From Tumebacillus avium (GTDB lineage Bacteria; Bacillota; Bacilli; Tumebacillales; Tumebacillaceae): a stretch of 64,000 bases of DNA. The position numbers and the translations under genes are program-made. The notes beneath the pieces are model-generated. The model had not been told where the DNA came from. It worked only from the letters and a program-made list of their open reading frames with translations, and did no database searches. The first letter of the stretch is position 1, and each line of letters opens with the position of its first letter. Shown here one piece after another: positions 18,621 through 26,774 of the stretch. The stretch lies in the NCBI RefSeq assembly GCF_002162355.1, contig NZ_CP021434.1:404501-468500 (forward strand), in the 5' to 3' direction.

Positions 18621-18656
18621 AAAATACCTTCTCCCATTGGGAGAAGGTATTTTTGC
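18619..18656. terminator. Bidirectional terminator between convergent genes
   Basis: AAAAATACCTTCTCCC / GGGAGAAGGTATTTTT stem-loop serving the hypothetical gene on the plus strand and the fumarase on the minus strand. Confidence 0.85.
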
Positions 18657-18658
18657 TC

Positions 18659-20200
18659 TTAGAACACTTTCTCTGCAAAATCGGAGAGTTTGTTCAGGGA
18701 GTGGGTATCGATGTCGGCATGCAGGGAGTTACCGTGGGAGTCCATGGTGACGATCGCTGCGAAACCTTCGACTTCGAGGTGCCACATCGCTTCCGGCACG
18801 CCGAACTCCATCAGGTCGACGCCTTTGACTTTTTTCACGCAGCGCGCGTAGTACTGCGCCGCGCCGCCGATCGCGTTCAGGTAGACCGCGCCGTGCTCCT
18901 GCAGGCCTTTCAAGGTCTTCGGACCCATGCCGCCTTTGCCGATGACGGCACGCAGGCCAAACTTCTTGATGATGTCCGCCTGGTACGGCTCCTCGCGGGA
19001 GGACGTGGTCGGGCCGGCCGCTTTGACGTGCCATTCGCCGCTGTCATCCTGCAGCATAACCGGGCCGCAGTGGTAGATGACGCCGCCGTTCAGGTCGACC
19101 GGGGAGGTGTGCTCCAGCTCAATCATGTATTTGTGGAACGCGTCACGGCCGGTGTGCATCTCACCATTGATGATTACAACATCGCCGACTTTCAGATCGC
19201 GCACTTGCTCTTCGGTGATCGGAGCTTGCAGCACGACGGTGCGGGTGCCTTCATCGCCGGTGCCTGCTGCCGCCTCTTTCTTGGACAGGTCGATCGGGTC
19301 GACCACTTCTTTGAACTGCCAATCCTTGATCGCGCCCGTATCCGCATCGAGCACGACGCCGAGGCGACGGAACGCCCAACAGTTGTACGCGACAGAGACG
19401 TAGAAGGAAGCCGGGAGACGGTTCATCACGCCGACCTTGCAGCCGAGCAGGGACACTTTGCCGCCAAAGCCCATCGTGCCGACGCCGAGGTGGTTCGCCG
19501 TCTCCATGATGTAGTCTTCCAGCTTCGCGAGGTCCGGGTTCGGGTTCACATCATCGGTGCGGCGGAACAATTGGTCTTTCGCCAGCGTGTAGCCGGACGT
19601 GCGGTCGCCGCCGATGCCGACGCCGATGAAGCCTGCGGAGCAGCCTTGGCCTTGCGCCTGGTACACCGCGTGCAGGATGCACTTGCGGATGCCGTCGAGA
19701 TCGCGGCCGGCCTTGCCGAGGCCTTCCAGTTCGGTCGGCAGCGCGTATTGGATGTTTTTGTTCTCGCAGCCGCCGCCTTTGAGGATCAGCTGTACTTCGA
19801 TATCATCTCGTTCCCACTGTTCGAAGTGGATCACCGGAGTGCCCGGGCCGAGGTTGTTGCCGGAGTTCTCACCGGTCAGCGAGTCGACCGAGTTCGGGCG
19901 GAGTTTGCCCATCTTGGTCGCCTCGATCATCGCTTCTTTGATCTGCTGCTTCATGATGATCTGATTCGCGCCCACCGGCACGTGAATGTGGAACGTCGGC
20001 ATGCCGGTATCCTGGCAGATCGGCTGCTCTTCTTCCTGCGCCATGACGATGTTTTCCGCGATCGTGTCCAGCGCCAGCGAGGAACGGTTGCCCAGTTCCT
20101 CTTCCAGGCGCGCCTTCATGACCGCTTTGCGGACGTCGGACGGCAGGTTGGTCGAAGTTTCGATGATCAGTTTCAGCATGCTATCTTTGAACTGTTGCAT
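18659..20200 (-). CDS. Fumarate hydratase, class I (iron-sulfur)
   Basis: 513-residue single-chain enzyme that interconverts fumarate and malate in the citric acid cycle. The three cluster cysteines are visible in PICQDTGMPTF, GCSAGFIGVGIGGDR and YHCGPVM, matching the [4Fe-4S] site of FumA/FumB-type enzymes. The C-terminal beta domain has GKGGMGPKTL and AIGGAAQYYARCVKKVKGVD, with the expected TSSREEPYQ region before it. AAAGGGGAT precedes the ATG. It is monocistronic. A related tartrate dehydratase activity cannot be excluded, but the fused alpha-beta length fits fumarase. Confidence 0.92.
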   Translation of the reverse strand: MQQFKDSMLKLIIETSTNLPSDVRKAVMKARLEEELGNRSSLALDTIAENIVMAQEEEQPICQDTGMPTFHIHVPVGANQIIMKQQIKEAMIEATKMGKLRPNSVDSLTGENSGNNLGPGTPVIHFEQWERDDIEVQLILKGGGCENKNIQYALPTELEGLGKAGRDLDGIRKCILHAVYQAQGQGCSAGFIGVGIGGDRTSGYTLAKDQLFRRTDDVNPNPDLAKLEDYIMETANHLGVGTMGFGGKVSLLGCKVGVMNRLPASFYVSVAYNCWAFRRLGVVLDADTGAIKDWQFKEVVDPIDLSKKEAAAGTGDEGTRTVVLQAPITEEQVRDLKVGDVVIINGEMHTGRDAFHKYMIELEHTSPVDLNGGVIYHCGPVMLQDDSGEWHVKAAGPTTSSREEPYQADIIKKFGLRAVIGKGGMGPKTLKGLQEHGAVYLNAIGGAAQYYARCVKKVKGVDLMEFGVPEAMWHLEVEGFAAIVTMDSHGNSLHADIDTHSLNKLSDFAEKVF

Positions 20201-20295
20201 ATATCGAGATCCCCTTTATCAGCGGTTATAAATCAGACAACAACTTTATTATAGAAAAGTTCCTCCAATCTTGCATCCCTTTCCCTGCAATTTCC

Positions 20296-20335
20296 TAGAA
20301 AAAACACCCCTTCTGCGTCCGAAGGGGTGTTGACT
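20296..20335 (-). terminator. Terminator of the sigma/anti-sigma operon
   Basis: Minus-strand AACACCCCTTC / GAAGGGGTGTT stem followed by T-run, just after the stop at 20349. Confidence 0.85.
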
Positions 20336-20348
20336 GTTATTGTTACTG

Positions 20349-21647
20349 CTACTGCTCTTGCTTCACGGGCAGCTCTTTCACTTCATCGGTCTTGCGGTTG
20401 ACCATCAGTACCCAGTCGTAGCTGGACTCCGCTTTCAGCTGAATCCAGTCCGGCTGTTCCTTTGCAGCCGTGACGGGGAGTTCGAGCAGACGCCGGTCGG
20501 TGTACGGCACGTCCGCTTTCTCCCACAGCTTTTTCGGCGCTTGCCCGTCCAAGCCGACTTGCCACAGCTCCAGCACCCCATAGCGCATCGCGGAGGAAGT
20601 GAGCGGCTGATACGGCTCATTTTCCTTGAAGACGGAGATCAGATAGCCGTTGTCGCTGCTGCCCGGCCGGATGATGTGCTGCTCCCCGCCCGTCGCCAGG
20701 ATCTTGGTTGCTTTCCGCTCCCGGATGTCGTACCGGTACAACGCTTTTTTGTCGGTGTAATGCAGGAAATCGCTGTCGATGCCGTACGTTTGCAGTGCGC
20801 CCTCCTCCGAGCGGGCGATTTCCCGCCAGTGCCGCCCTTCGCCGTCCTCGACGAGCAGTTTGATCTCATACCCGTTGTCGATCGCCACCGATTGGTAGTA
20901 AGGCATCGCATGGTTAAAATAGCGCTCGTTCGTTTCGAGCAGCAGATCAACCCTCCCGCTCTTCCACTCCACCGACACGATCTGCTGTTTGCGGCTATGC
21001 AAGTCGAGCTGGGCGAAAAGCAGTCTCGCCGGCAGCACGTTCCAGTCCAGTGACCACATCACATCGCCGATCGTGTCGATCTTCTGCACCTGCAGGGTAC
21101 GGTTGTTCACGATGTACAAGTCATCCTGATCATCCGCAACCGCGAAGTTGTTTGACGTGACGTTCAGCGCCGTGTACTCCCCGTTCTCAGCCAGGTACGC
21201 AACCTCGTCATCGCTATTGATGTCAAACAGCTTCGTGCGTTTGTCATGCTGGATCGCATACGCCGTGTTGTCGTTGTACACGAAGTCGAGGCCGGTCTCC
21301 AGATTCAGATTGGTCACCTCAAAGCCCAGCGACCGGTAATAGTCTGCTTTTTGCTCATACGCGTTCTGCGAGTAGGTGAACGGCGGCGCGACCTCTTTCG
21401 GCTTGCCTGCCGTCTGCCACTCGCTGATCTGCACCGGGATCAGCACCGCCAAAGCTGCGACCGCCACTCCGGCAAGGCCGGCCGCAAACGGCTTCCATTT
21501 TTCCAGAAACAGCCCGCGCCGTCCCTTCTGCCGGACCGTCTCCCAAGCGGCCGCCCGCTTCTTGGTCAACTCGAAGTCGCCAGGTTCGCTTTTCAAATGC
21601 TCAAACGCTTTTTCTAAGCTTTCAGGTAGTCCGACTCGATCTTGCAT
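20349..21647 (-). CDS. Membrane protein coupled to ECF sigma factor, probable anti-sigma factor
   Basis: 432 residues. A cytosolic N-terminal region of about 50 residues contains KKRAAAWETVRQKGRRG. One membrane segment follows (about 52-70), then a large outer domain of about 350 residues made of repeated beta strands with YRYDIRERKATKILATGG and related blade-like units, suggesting a beta-propeller sensor. The start lies inside the sigma gene, with a 34-base overlap and its own GGAGGAGA site, so the two are tightly coupled. Position and topology argue for an anti-sigma factor, but no zinc-binding HxxxCxxC motif is present. What the outer domain senses is unknown. Confidence 0.6.
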   Translation of the reverse strand: MQDRVGLPESLEKAFEHLKSEPGDFELTKKRAAAWETVRQKGRRGLFLEKWKPFAAGLAGVAVAALAVLIPVQISEWQTAGKPKEVAPPFTYSQNAYEQKADYYRSLGFEVTNLNLETGLDFVYNDNTAYAIQHDKRTKLFDINSDDEVAYLAENGEYTALNVTSNNFAVADDQDDLYIVNNRTLQVQKIDTIGDVMWSLDWNVLPARLLFAQLDLHSRKQQIVSVEWKSGRVDLLLETNERYFNHAMPYYQSVAIDNGYEIKLLVEDGEGRHWREIARSEEGALQTYGIDSDFLHYTDKKALYRYDIRERKATKILATGGEQHIIRPGSSDNGYLISVFKENEPYQPLTSSAMRYGVLELWQVGLDGQAPKKLWEKADVPYTDRRLLELPVTAAKEQPDWIQLKAESSYDWVLMVNRKTDEVKELPVKQEQ

Positions 21648-22162
21648 GCCTTTTCTCCTCCCCGCTCCCAGATTTCCCGCAGTTTGATGATCGCGCGATG
21701 GGTCAGCACGCGCACCCTCGACTCCTTGGTATTCATGATGATCGCCGCGTCGGCGACCGAAAAGTCATGTATGTAGCGTAAGACCATCACTTCCCGATAG
21801 GCGTCTGACAGCTGGGCCAGTGACGCATGCAGATCGGCGGTGAGGATGCGTTTTTCCCACTCGTCATCCATCGCGTACGCTTCCGCCGCGAGATCCTGCT
21901 CATACTGCTCGGCGATCTGTTTGCGCCGGAAGAACTTGCGCCACATCGAGTTGAGCTGGTTGTGGGCGATGGCAAACAGCCAGGTCTTGTAGCCGCACTC
22001 CCCTCGAAATTTCTCAAAATTGCGATAGGCTTGGATAAAAATATCTTGAACGAGATCTTCGACCTCTTCTTGCTTCTTCACCGACTGCATCACGAAGCGG
22101 TAGACATCCCCGTAGTGCTCGTTGTACAGATCACGGAAGATGCGTTCCGTCTCACCTTTCAC
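21614..22162 (-). CDS. ECF-type RNA polymerase sigma factor
   Basis: 182 residues. Region 2 is seen as YGDVYRFVMQSVKKQEEVEDLVQDIFIQAYRNFEKF and region 4 as LSDAYREVMVLRYIHDFSVADAAIIMNTKESRVRVLTHRAI. This is the two-domain extracytoplasmic-function layout. The start is GTG with GAGGGGG eight bases before it. It is likely held by the overlapping downstream membrane protein and probably drives its own operon. Confidence 0.88.
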   Translation of the reverse strand: MKGETERIFRDLYNEHYGDVYRFVMQSVKKQEEVEDLVQDIFIQAYRNFEKFRGECGYKTWLFAIAHNQLNSMWRKFFRRKQIAEQYEQDLAAEAYAMDDEWEKRILTADLHASLAQLSDAYREVMVLRYIHDFSVADAAIIMNTKESRVRVLTHRAIIKLREIWERGGEKACKIESDYLKA

Positions 22163-22244
22163 GCCTTCGCCCCCTCTCTCTGTCTATTGGTGGTCGCGTC
22201 CCGGACTTTCGTTTCACCGGCTAGTAGCCTGTTTTGTAACCTGC

Positions 22245-22279
22245 CAAAAAAACGACCGCCTGTTCATCAGGCGGTCGTT
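22245..22279 (-). terminator. Terminator on the minus strand, end of the Rhs island
   Basis: Minus-strand AACGACCGCCTG / CAGGCGGTCGTT followed by T-run. It stands between the sigma factor and the Rhs/IS region and would end any minus-strand transcript leaving the island. The bases 22280-22483 hold nothing I recognise. Confidence 0.75.
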
Positions 22280-22483
22280 GACGTAAGAATGAGCCTAAGC
22301 ACCATACTCTCCCATCCGCTTCATTGATACCGACCCTGTTCACTTAGAGTGCGGAGCTCGGTAATTGACCGAACTTGAAAATATCAAGCGAATTATGGAA
22401 ATAAGAAGAAAATGTCCAATCTCCCTAAACATTTGACAATCCCCGTAATATTAAAAATTGGCGAAACCCGCGACACTCCTTGA

Positions 22484-22549
22484 GTTATTGCTTCTGTTCT
22501 TGTATTTGCCGTACGCATGGCCGGTTCCTTTGCCCGGGTCTTTGTCTTT
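22484..22549 (-). pseudogene. Fragment of rhs linker sequence
   Basis: On the minus strand this encodes DKDPGKGTGHAYGKYKNRSNN. It matches the GKGNGHAYGKYKNRSNN linker of the intact rhs gene at both protein and DNA level. No further rhs sequence follows; a stop is reached soon after at 22453. The insertion sequence is inserted just upstream, 23 bases away. It looks like the scrap of another rhs cassette. Confidence 0.6.
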
Positions 22550-22572
22550 CGTAAGCGTAAAACAGCCCCCAC

Positions 22573-22643
22573 TGTTACAGCCGATACTAAATGACCAAAA
22601 GCTGACGCTATTGCCTGTCCAAAAATTGACGGATATAATGACC
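22573..22643 (+). repeat. Left terminal inverted repeat of the IS
   Basis: Begins TGTTAC. It aligns without gaps to the reverse complement of 25519-25589, with the best block being TGTCCAA.AATTGACGGA. Confidence 0.8.
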
Positions 22644-22758
22644 ACGTACACATTCAAAAAGGAAAAAGACGACTCTGTATGATGTGCCGCTGCTCTAACA
22701 GTTGCACCAGAGTCGTCCCCAAAAAATCACATGATCAGTTTATCAAATTATTGGCTCG

Positions 22759-23286
22759 ATGAAAATAGAGAACGTGGTGTTTTTCGTTAGGAGTGCAGAG
22801 CAGCATATCTGCCCTGTTTGTGAGCATGAACTGTTCGTGATCGGTAGCCGGAGTCGCATTGGGCGTAAGCCAACCAGTGAACGGGTCACCTATATCATTC
22901 GTCGTTTGCGTTGTAAGGGTTGCGGGAAGATCCATCATGAGTTGCCGGACCTGCTCGTTCCTTATAAACGTTATGAAGCCGAATGCCTTGAAGCAGTCTT
23001 GTCTCAGGCGCAGACCCCGGACGTTGCCGCTGATGAATCAACCCTGTACCGCTGGCACATTTGGTTCAAGGCGTGCTGGCAATACTGGGTGAATTGTTTA
23101 TCAACGATTGCGGCGCGTACAGGAAATCCGGTGGAGCCATTGTCCGTACCTTCACCGTCTGCACTCCAAAGGATCGGACAATACGTTGGACAAGAGGCAG
23201 GTTGGCTGGCGAGAGTTGTCCGACCCATCGTTCATTCTCAATTATGGGTACATACCCGTTTCGCCTTCTTGTCCGCGATTCCCTAA
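22759..23286 (+). CDS. DUF6431 zinc-ribbon protein of the IS
   Basis: 175 residues. Two cysteine pairs, CPVCEHE and CKGCGK, about 30 residues apart form a likely zinc ribbon, followed by a helical region. Proteins of this type sit upstream of Mu-like transposases in some Bacillota insertion sequences and probably help DNA binding; the exact role is unknown. No good ribosome site is visible, so the start is uncertain. Confidence 0.65.
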   Translation: MKIENVVFFVRSAEQHICPVCEHELFVIGSRSRIGRKPTSERVTYIIRRLRCKGCGKIHHELPDLLVPYKRYEAECLEAVLSQAQTPDVAADESTLYRWHIWFKACWQYWVNCLSTIAARTGNPVEPLSVPSPSALQRIGQYVGQEAGWLARVVRPIVHSQLWVHTRFAFLSAIP

Positions 23287-23330
23287 GGTATCGTGAATCT
23301 ACATCCTATTGGAAAGGACTGTAGATTCCT

Positions 23331-24686
23331 ATGAATAGTGAAAAAAGGGCAGAAGAGATCGCCGTCGAACGGATGCAACTGATCTCTCCGCTCTTGGCCG
23401 ATGGTATTGACCCTGGAAAAGCCAAAGAGCTGAAGAAAGTCATTTGTGAGCAAACCGGCTTATCCGAGCGAACCCTCCGTCGTTACCTATCTGCCTACCG
23501 AACCGAAGGTTTCGCCGGACTTCGACCTCAAGGGAAGGGTCAAAGGCAAACAGCCGAAGCAATCACCCCCTATCTCCTGGAGCAAGCCATCCTGCTTCGC
23601 CGAGAAGTTCCCAGCCGCAGTGTTGCACAGATCATTCAGATCTTGGAGTGGGAAGGCTTAGCGAAGCCTGGTGAGATCAAGCGCAGCACCTTACAGGGAA
23701 AATTGATGGAGCGCGGCTACAGTACTCGCCACATGCGACTATACTCAACCTCTGGCCTTGCGGCCAGACGCTTTCAACACAAACAGCGTAACCAACTGTG
23801 GCAAGCTGACATCAAATTCGGGCCGTATCTACCGATTGGTGAAGGCGGAGCCAACAAGCAAGTCTATCTTGTTGCATTCATCGACGATGCAACTCGTTAC
23901 GTGTTGCATGCGGCTTTTTACCCAACACTCGATCAAACGATTGTGGAAGACTGTTTCCGTTACGCGATTCAAACAAATGGCGTACCTGATTCTGTCTACT
24001 TTGATAACGGCAAGCAATTTCGAACCAAAAGTATGACACGCACATGTGCCAAACTTGGCATACGTCTTCGTTTTACGAGACCTTATGCAGCTGAATCCAA
24101 AGGGAAAATCGAGCGCTTCAACCGGGTCATAGACAGTTTCCTAACGGAAGCTGCGCTTGAAAAGCCCCAGACACTCGACCAGCTCAATCTGTTGTTCCAA
24201 GTTTGGCTCACCGAATGTTACCAGACCAAACCCCATTCCGCACTCGATGACAAATCTAGCCCGCAGGTGGCATTTCGAAGCGACTCGACGCCGCTCCGGC
24301 TCGCCGAGGAAACTCTCATTGCGGATGCGTTTTTACACAGCGAAACGAGAAAAGTGGACAAGGCTGGCTGTATTAGTTTTATGGGGAAGAAATACGAGGT
24401 CGGGCTTTCTTTCATTGGACAAAAGGTTGAAGTCGTCTACGACCCGCGTGACATCTCGACGATTACAGTTGAGTATGGAAGCCATACACCGTGGCAGGCG
24501 AAAGAACTGATCATAGGTGAATGGGCAGGAAAACGCCCCTCTATCCCGTCGACGATTGAACCGCTTACAGTCGAAGGTTCACGGTTACTGGACGCTGCGG
24601 AGAAGAAGAATCAAGTCAGGAAAGAACGTCAAACACGCGCCGTCTCATTCCGCAAAATTCGGGAGGAGGCGAACCGAGATGTTTGA
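23331..24686 (+). CDS. Mu-type DDE transposase
   Basis: 451 residues. N-terminal helix-turn-helix units (LSERTLRRYLSAYRTEG, then SVAQIIQILEWEG) precede an rve-type catalytic core. The acidic triad is seen as Asp in WQADIKFG, Asp in VYFDNGKQF and Glu in ESKGKIERFNRV. A C-terminal Mu-like beta domain (YDPRDISTITVEYG) ends in a basic tail. It should cut and join the element ends. It overlaps the ATPase gene by eight bases. Confidence 0.85.
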   Translation: MNSEKRAEEIAVERMQLISPLLADGIDPGKAKELKKVICEQTGLSERTLRRYLSAYRTEGFAGLRPQGKGQRQTAEAITPYLLEQAILLRREVPSRSVAQIIQILEWEGLAKPGEIKRSTLQGKLMERGYSTRHMRLYSTSGLAARRFQHKQRNQLWQADIKFGPYLPIGEGGANKQVYLVAFIDDATRYVLHAAFYPTLDQTIVEDCFRYAIQTNGVPDSVYFDNGKQFRTKSMTRTCAKLGIRLRFTRPYAAESKGKIERFNRVIDSFLTEAALEKPQTLDQLNLLFQVWLTECYQTKPHSALDDKSSPQVAFRSDSTPLRLAEETLIADAFLHSETRKVDKAGCISFMGKKYEVGLSFIGQKVEVVYDPRDISTITVEYGSHTPWQAKELIIGEWAGKRPSIPSTIEPLTVEGSRLLDAAEKKNQVRKERQTRAVSFRKIREEANRDV

Positions 24687-25479
24687 GGCGTTTTATGAAA
24701 TGGCGAGAACCCCTTTTTCTCGTGATATGCCTACTCATGAGCTGTATGCGTCGGATGTTTTGGAAGAAACGCTTGAGAGATTGGAATATACGGCCGAAAG
24801 GCAATGGTTCTCCGTTGTGACCGGTGATTGCGGGACTGGTAAAACAACGACCATCCGCCGATTCGCGGATGTGCTCGACACATCGAGATTTAAACTGTTG
24901 TACCTATCCGATTCAAAGCTAACGCCACGCCATTTTTACAAGGGATTGCTTGAACAGTTGGGGTGTGAGGCGAAGTTTTATCGAGGGGACAGCAAGAGAC
25001 AACTGCATCGGGAAATTGAGCTGATGCGGGGGATTCATCGCTTGCAACCAGTCGTGGTAGTCGATGAAGCGCATCTGTTAGACAAAGAAATGTTTGAAGA
25101 AGTGCGGTTTCTGCTGAACTTCAAAATGGATGCCCAAAGTCCAATGGCTCTGATCTTGGTCGGACAAAATGAACTGTGGGATCGCCTTCAACTTCAGATG
25201 TTTACGGCCATTCGACAAAGGATTGATCTACAGTGCAAACTGATTCACTACGACCGCGCACAGATTGGGGCGTACATAGCTCGTCATCTGGAATATGCGG
25301 GCGTTAGCCGTGACATTTTCACGGATGGTGCGGTCGATGAGATCTATCGTTATTCAAGCGGTACGGTTCGATTGGTGAATAAGGCGGCAACACATAGTCT
25401 GATCTATGGAGCAGCAAATAAGCATCGAATCATTGACGACCACATGGTGAAACGGGTGATCGCGGGAGAATTGACTTGA
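24679..25479 (+). CDS. AAA ATPase of the IS (ExeA/TniB-like)
   Basis: 266 residues beginning MFEAFYEMARTPFSRD, a family start. Walker A is GDCGTGKTTT and Walker B is PVVVVDEAHLLD, followed by a sensor LVGQNEL and an arginine-rich IRQRIDL. Such ATPases pick target sites and activate the transposase in Mu/Tn7-like systems. I use the ATG at 24679, preceded by GGGAGGAGG, overlapping the transposase end. Confidence 0.85.
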   Translation: MFEAFYEMARTPFSRDMPTHELYASDVLEETLERLEYTAERQWFSVVTGDCGTGKTTTIRRFADVLDTSRFKLLYLSDSKLTPRHFYKGLLEQLGCEAKFYRGDSKRQLHREIELMRGIHRLQPVVVVDEAHLLDKEMFEEVRFLLNFKMDAQSPMALILVGQNELWDRLQLQMFTAIRQRIDLQCKLIHYDRAQIGAYIARHLEYAGVSRDIFTDGAVDEIYRYSSGTVRLVNKAATHSLIYGAANKHRIIDDHMVKRVIAGELT

Positions 25480-25497
25480 TTCTCCCGTTTTTTCTTT
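25463..25497 (+). terminator. Terminator of the IS operon
   Basis: CGGGAGAAT / ATTCTCCCG around the ATPase stop codon, then six T. Confidence 0.85.
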
Positions 25498-25518
25498 CCT
25501 GTTTAACACCGCTCACGC

Positions 25519-25589
25519 GGTCATCTTCTCCGTCAATTCTTGGACAGTAGAGACTGTCAAATTACGGACATTATAGGGCAGTAGTAACA
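25519..25589 (-). repeat. Right terminal inverted repeat of the IS
   Basis: Reverse complement begins TGTTAC and aligns base for base with the left end. The next six bases, CCCCAC, repeat those before the left end. Confidence 0.8.
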
Positions 25590-25687
25590 CCCCACCTTGT
25601 CTCACGTTGCGATGGGTGGGGGCCGTTGCAATCATAACATAGAGAAAGCACGAATAGCCTTGGCCTTTTAGATGGTTGGATGGTATA

Positions 25688-25727
25688 AAGAAAAACCTTG
25701 ATTGAGTAGCATCCCTCGTTCAAGGTT
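25688..25727 (-). terminator. Terminator of the orphan immunity-like gene
   Basis: Outer stem AACCTTGA / TCAAGGTT, identical to that of the three toxin-linked immunity genes, with an inner GAG / CTC pair. T-run on the minus strand. Confidence 0.7.
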
Positions 25728-25784
25728 TCAACGTCTACAAAATTACAATCTCTTCGCAATCAATCCGTACTAACTCGGTATCCA

Positions 25785-26114
25785 TTATGATTGAGGGAAC
25801 ATCTCCAAATATGTTTCGTACCAATCAGGGCGTTGCGCTTTGAGTAAGGAAAGCACCTCTGTCAAAGCAATACCATTTAGATAAGCTAACTTATCATAAC
25901 TTATCTGCTGTGTAGAAAGCCAAATTTGACCTATCGACTCTCCACAACTTGCCTTAATCATCTCATCACAGTTACTTTCATTTGAAACTTTAATTAATAT
26001 GTCCACAGTCTCAGCATCTTGGAAGTTCTCTTCTAATTCAATTACTGCGTCATCTTTTTCTGCATCCGATGCTGTCGGGTCTGTTAGTATTTCTAATAAC
26101 CTTTCCCTCTTCAT
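25785..26114 (-). CDS. Orphan immunity-like protein
   Basis: 109-residue acidic protein, all-helical, with HEAT-like character (RERLLEILTDPTASDAEKDDAV, then AETVDILIKVSNE). Not a family I can name with confidence. It sits after the Imm8-type gene in the same direction, is AT-rich like the other immunity genes, and ends in the same terminator module, so I infer an immunity gene whose toxin tip has been lost. GGGGGAG seven bases before the ATG at 26114 sets the start; the open frame extends 12 codons upstream without a site. Confidence 0.6.
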   Translation of the reverse strand: MKRERLLEILTDPTASDAEKDDAVIELEENFQDAETVDILIKVSNESNCDEMIKASCGESIGQIWLSTQQISYDKLAYLNGIALTEVLSLLKAQRPDWYETYLEMFPQS

Positions 26115-26388
26115 AGACTTTACTCCCCCAATGGAATATGAGTCCCACACTCCTACCGCCCGTTTCCCCTATAAACGGATTGATGTATGTTCCCTTTTCG
26201 TCTATTCTAGCATCGAAACGAGGTTGATTACTCCCTGCACCTAGTCCTTCCCTTGTACTGGCTTCGGGTTAGGGTAAAAATTCAAGCATTAAAGTAAGAA
26301 CAAACAAAATGGAGAAACCTAACTACGAGTACTACATGGGTATTACCTGTTTGTTGATTGATAAATTCATTCGTCACCCACCACCTCC
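26115..26388. other. Gene-free spacer with cassette-flanking repeats
   Basis: AT-rich spacer between the Imm8-type gene and the orphan immunity-like gene. It holds a copy of the ATTCATTCGTCAC repeat (about 26351-26376) and TTAGGGTAAAAATTCAAGCATT (26269-26290), both found in other cassette junctions. No open frame of interest. Confidence 0.5.
26351..26376 (+). repeat. Cassette-junction repeat, copy 1
   Basis: GTTGATTGATAAATTCATTCGTCAC, related to 29201-29230 and 31627-31650. Each copy lies 13-25 bases beyond an immunity-gene terminator. Confidence 0.5.
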
Positions 26389-26427
26389 CAAAAAAGAAAC
26401 CTTGAGAGGACGAATCCAATCAAGGTT
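26389..26427 (-). terminator. Terminator of the Imm8-type gene
   Basis: Minus-strand outer stem AACCTTGA / TCAAGGTT with inner GGA / TCC, then T-run. Confidence 0.8.
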
Positions 26428-26437
26428 ACAACTAATT

Positions 26438-26773
26438 TCACTCCTCATACTCCCAGTGAAAATATCTTGACAATAATAGTGCCACCTCTCTCCATGAATC
26501 CCCCTTGCAGTTATCTAGTAGCCGATTAACCTGAAATTGAATGGCCCCAATGTTGTAATCTTTCATAATAAAGATTCCCCGTCCAATTTCAACATTATTT
26601 CCGTCAAGATATAGTTCGAGTCTCTTGGGGCTTATGACACGAAAGGAAAAAGTATCAGCACCTTCCGTGTTATATGGTCCGATATCTATTTGTACATCTA
26701 CAGCAAAATTTTCGATATCGTCTCCCCAATCCTCGCTAGTAACAGTAAATGAGATTAATTGTGGTTTAATCAT
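26438..26773 (-). CDS. Imm8-family immunity protein
   Basis: 111 residues. The stretch VDVQIDIGPYNTEGADTFSF and VISPKRLELYLDG matches my recollection of the Imm8 pattern (IGP...G.D.F...V.SP..L). Such proteins bind and block the cognate toxin tip. The start is the ATG at 26773. Its ribosome site GGAGGA is formed by the last codons of the upstream toxin frame, and only one base separates the toxin stop from the ATG, so translation is coupled to the toxin in an intact gene. Here the toxin cassette is silent, so how this gene is expressed is unclear. Confidence 0.65.
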   Translation of the reverse strand: MIKPQLISFTVTSEDWGDDIENFAVDVQIDIGPYNTEGADTFSFRVISPKRLELYLDGNNVEIGRGIFIMKDYNIGAIQFQVNRLLDNCKGDSWREVALLLSRYFHWEYEE

Positions 26774-26774
26774 T

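Larger units (their letters stand above)
22573..25589 (+). mobile_element. Complete insertion sequence, 3017 bp, DUF6431 / Mu-type DDE transposase / AAA ATPase
   Basis: Three genes lie in one direction between imperfect 71-base inverted ends, both starting TGTTAC. The element is flanked on both sides by CCCCAC, a 6-bp direct repeat that fits a target duplication. The ends contain in-register TGACC, TGAC, TGTCCAA and ATTGACGGA blocks, resembling the multiple transposase sites of Mu/Tn7-like elements. All three frames are open, so it may be active. Confidence 0.85.

Noticed and set aside
22451..22657. Small minus-strand gene spanning the left end of the insertion sequence
   Set aside because: Its N-terminal half is IS end sequence and its C-terminal half is an rhs linker scrap, so it is a chance fusion created by the insertion.
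25571..25759. 62-codon minus-strand frame at the right end of the IS
   Set aside because: It crosses the IS end and the shared immunity terminator, with no ribosome site and no recognisable protein.
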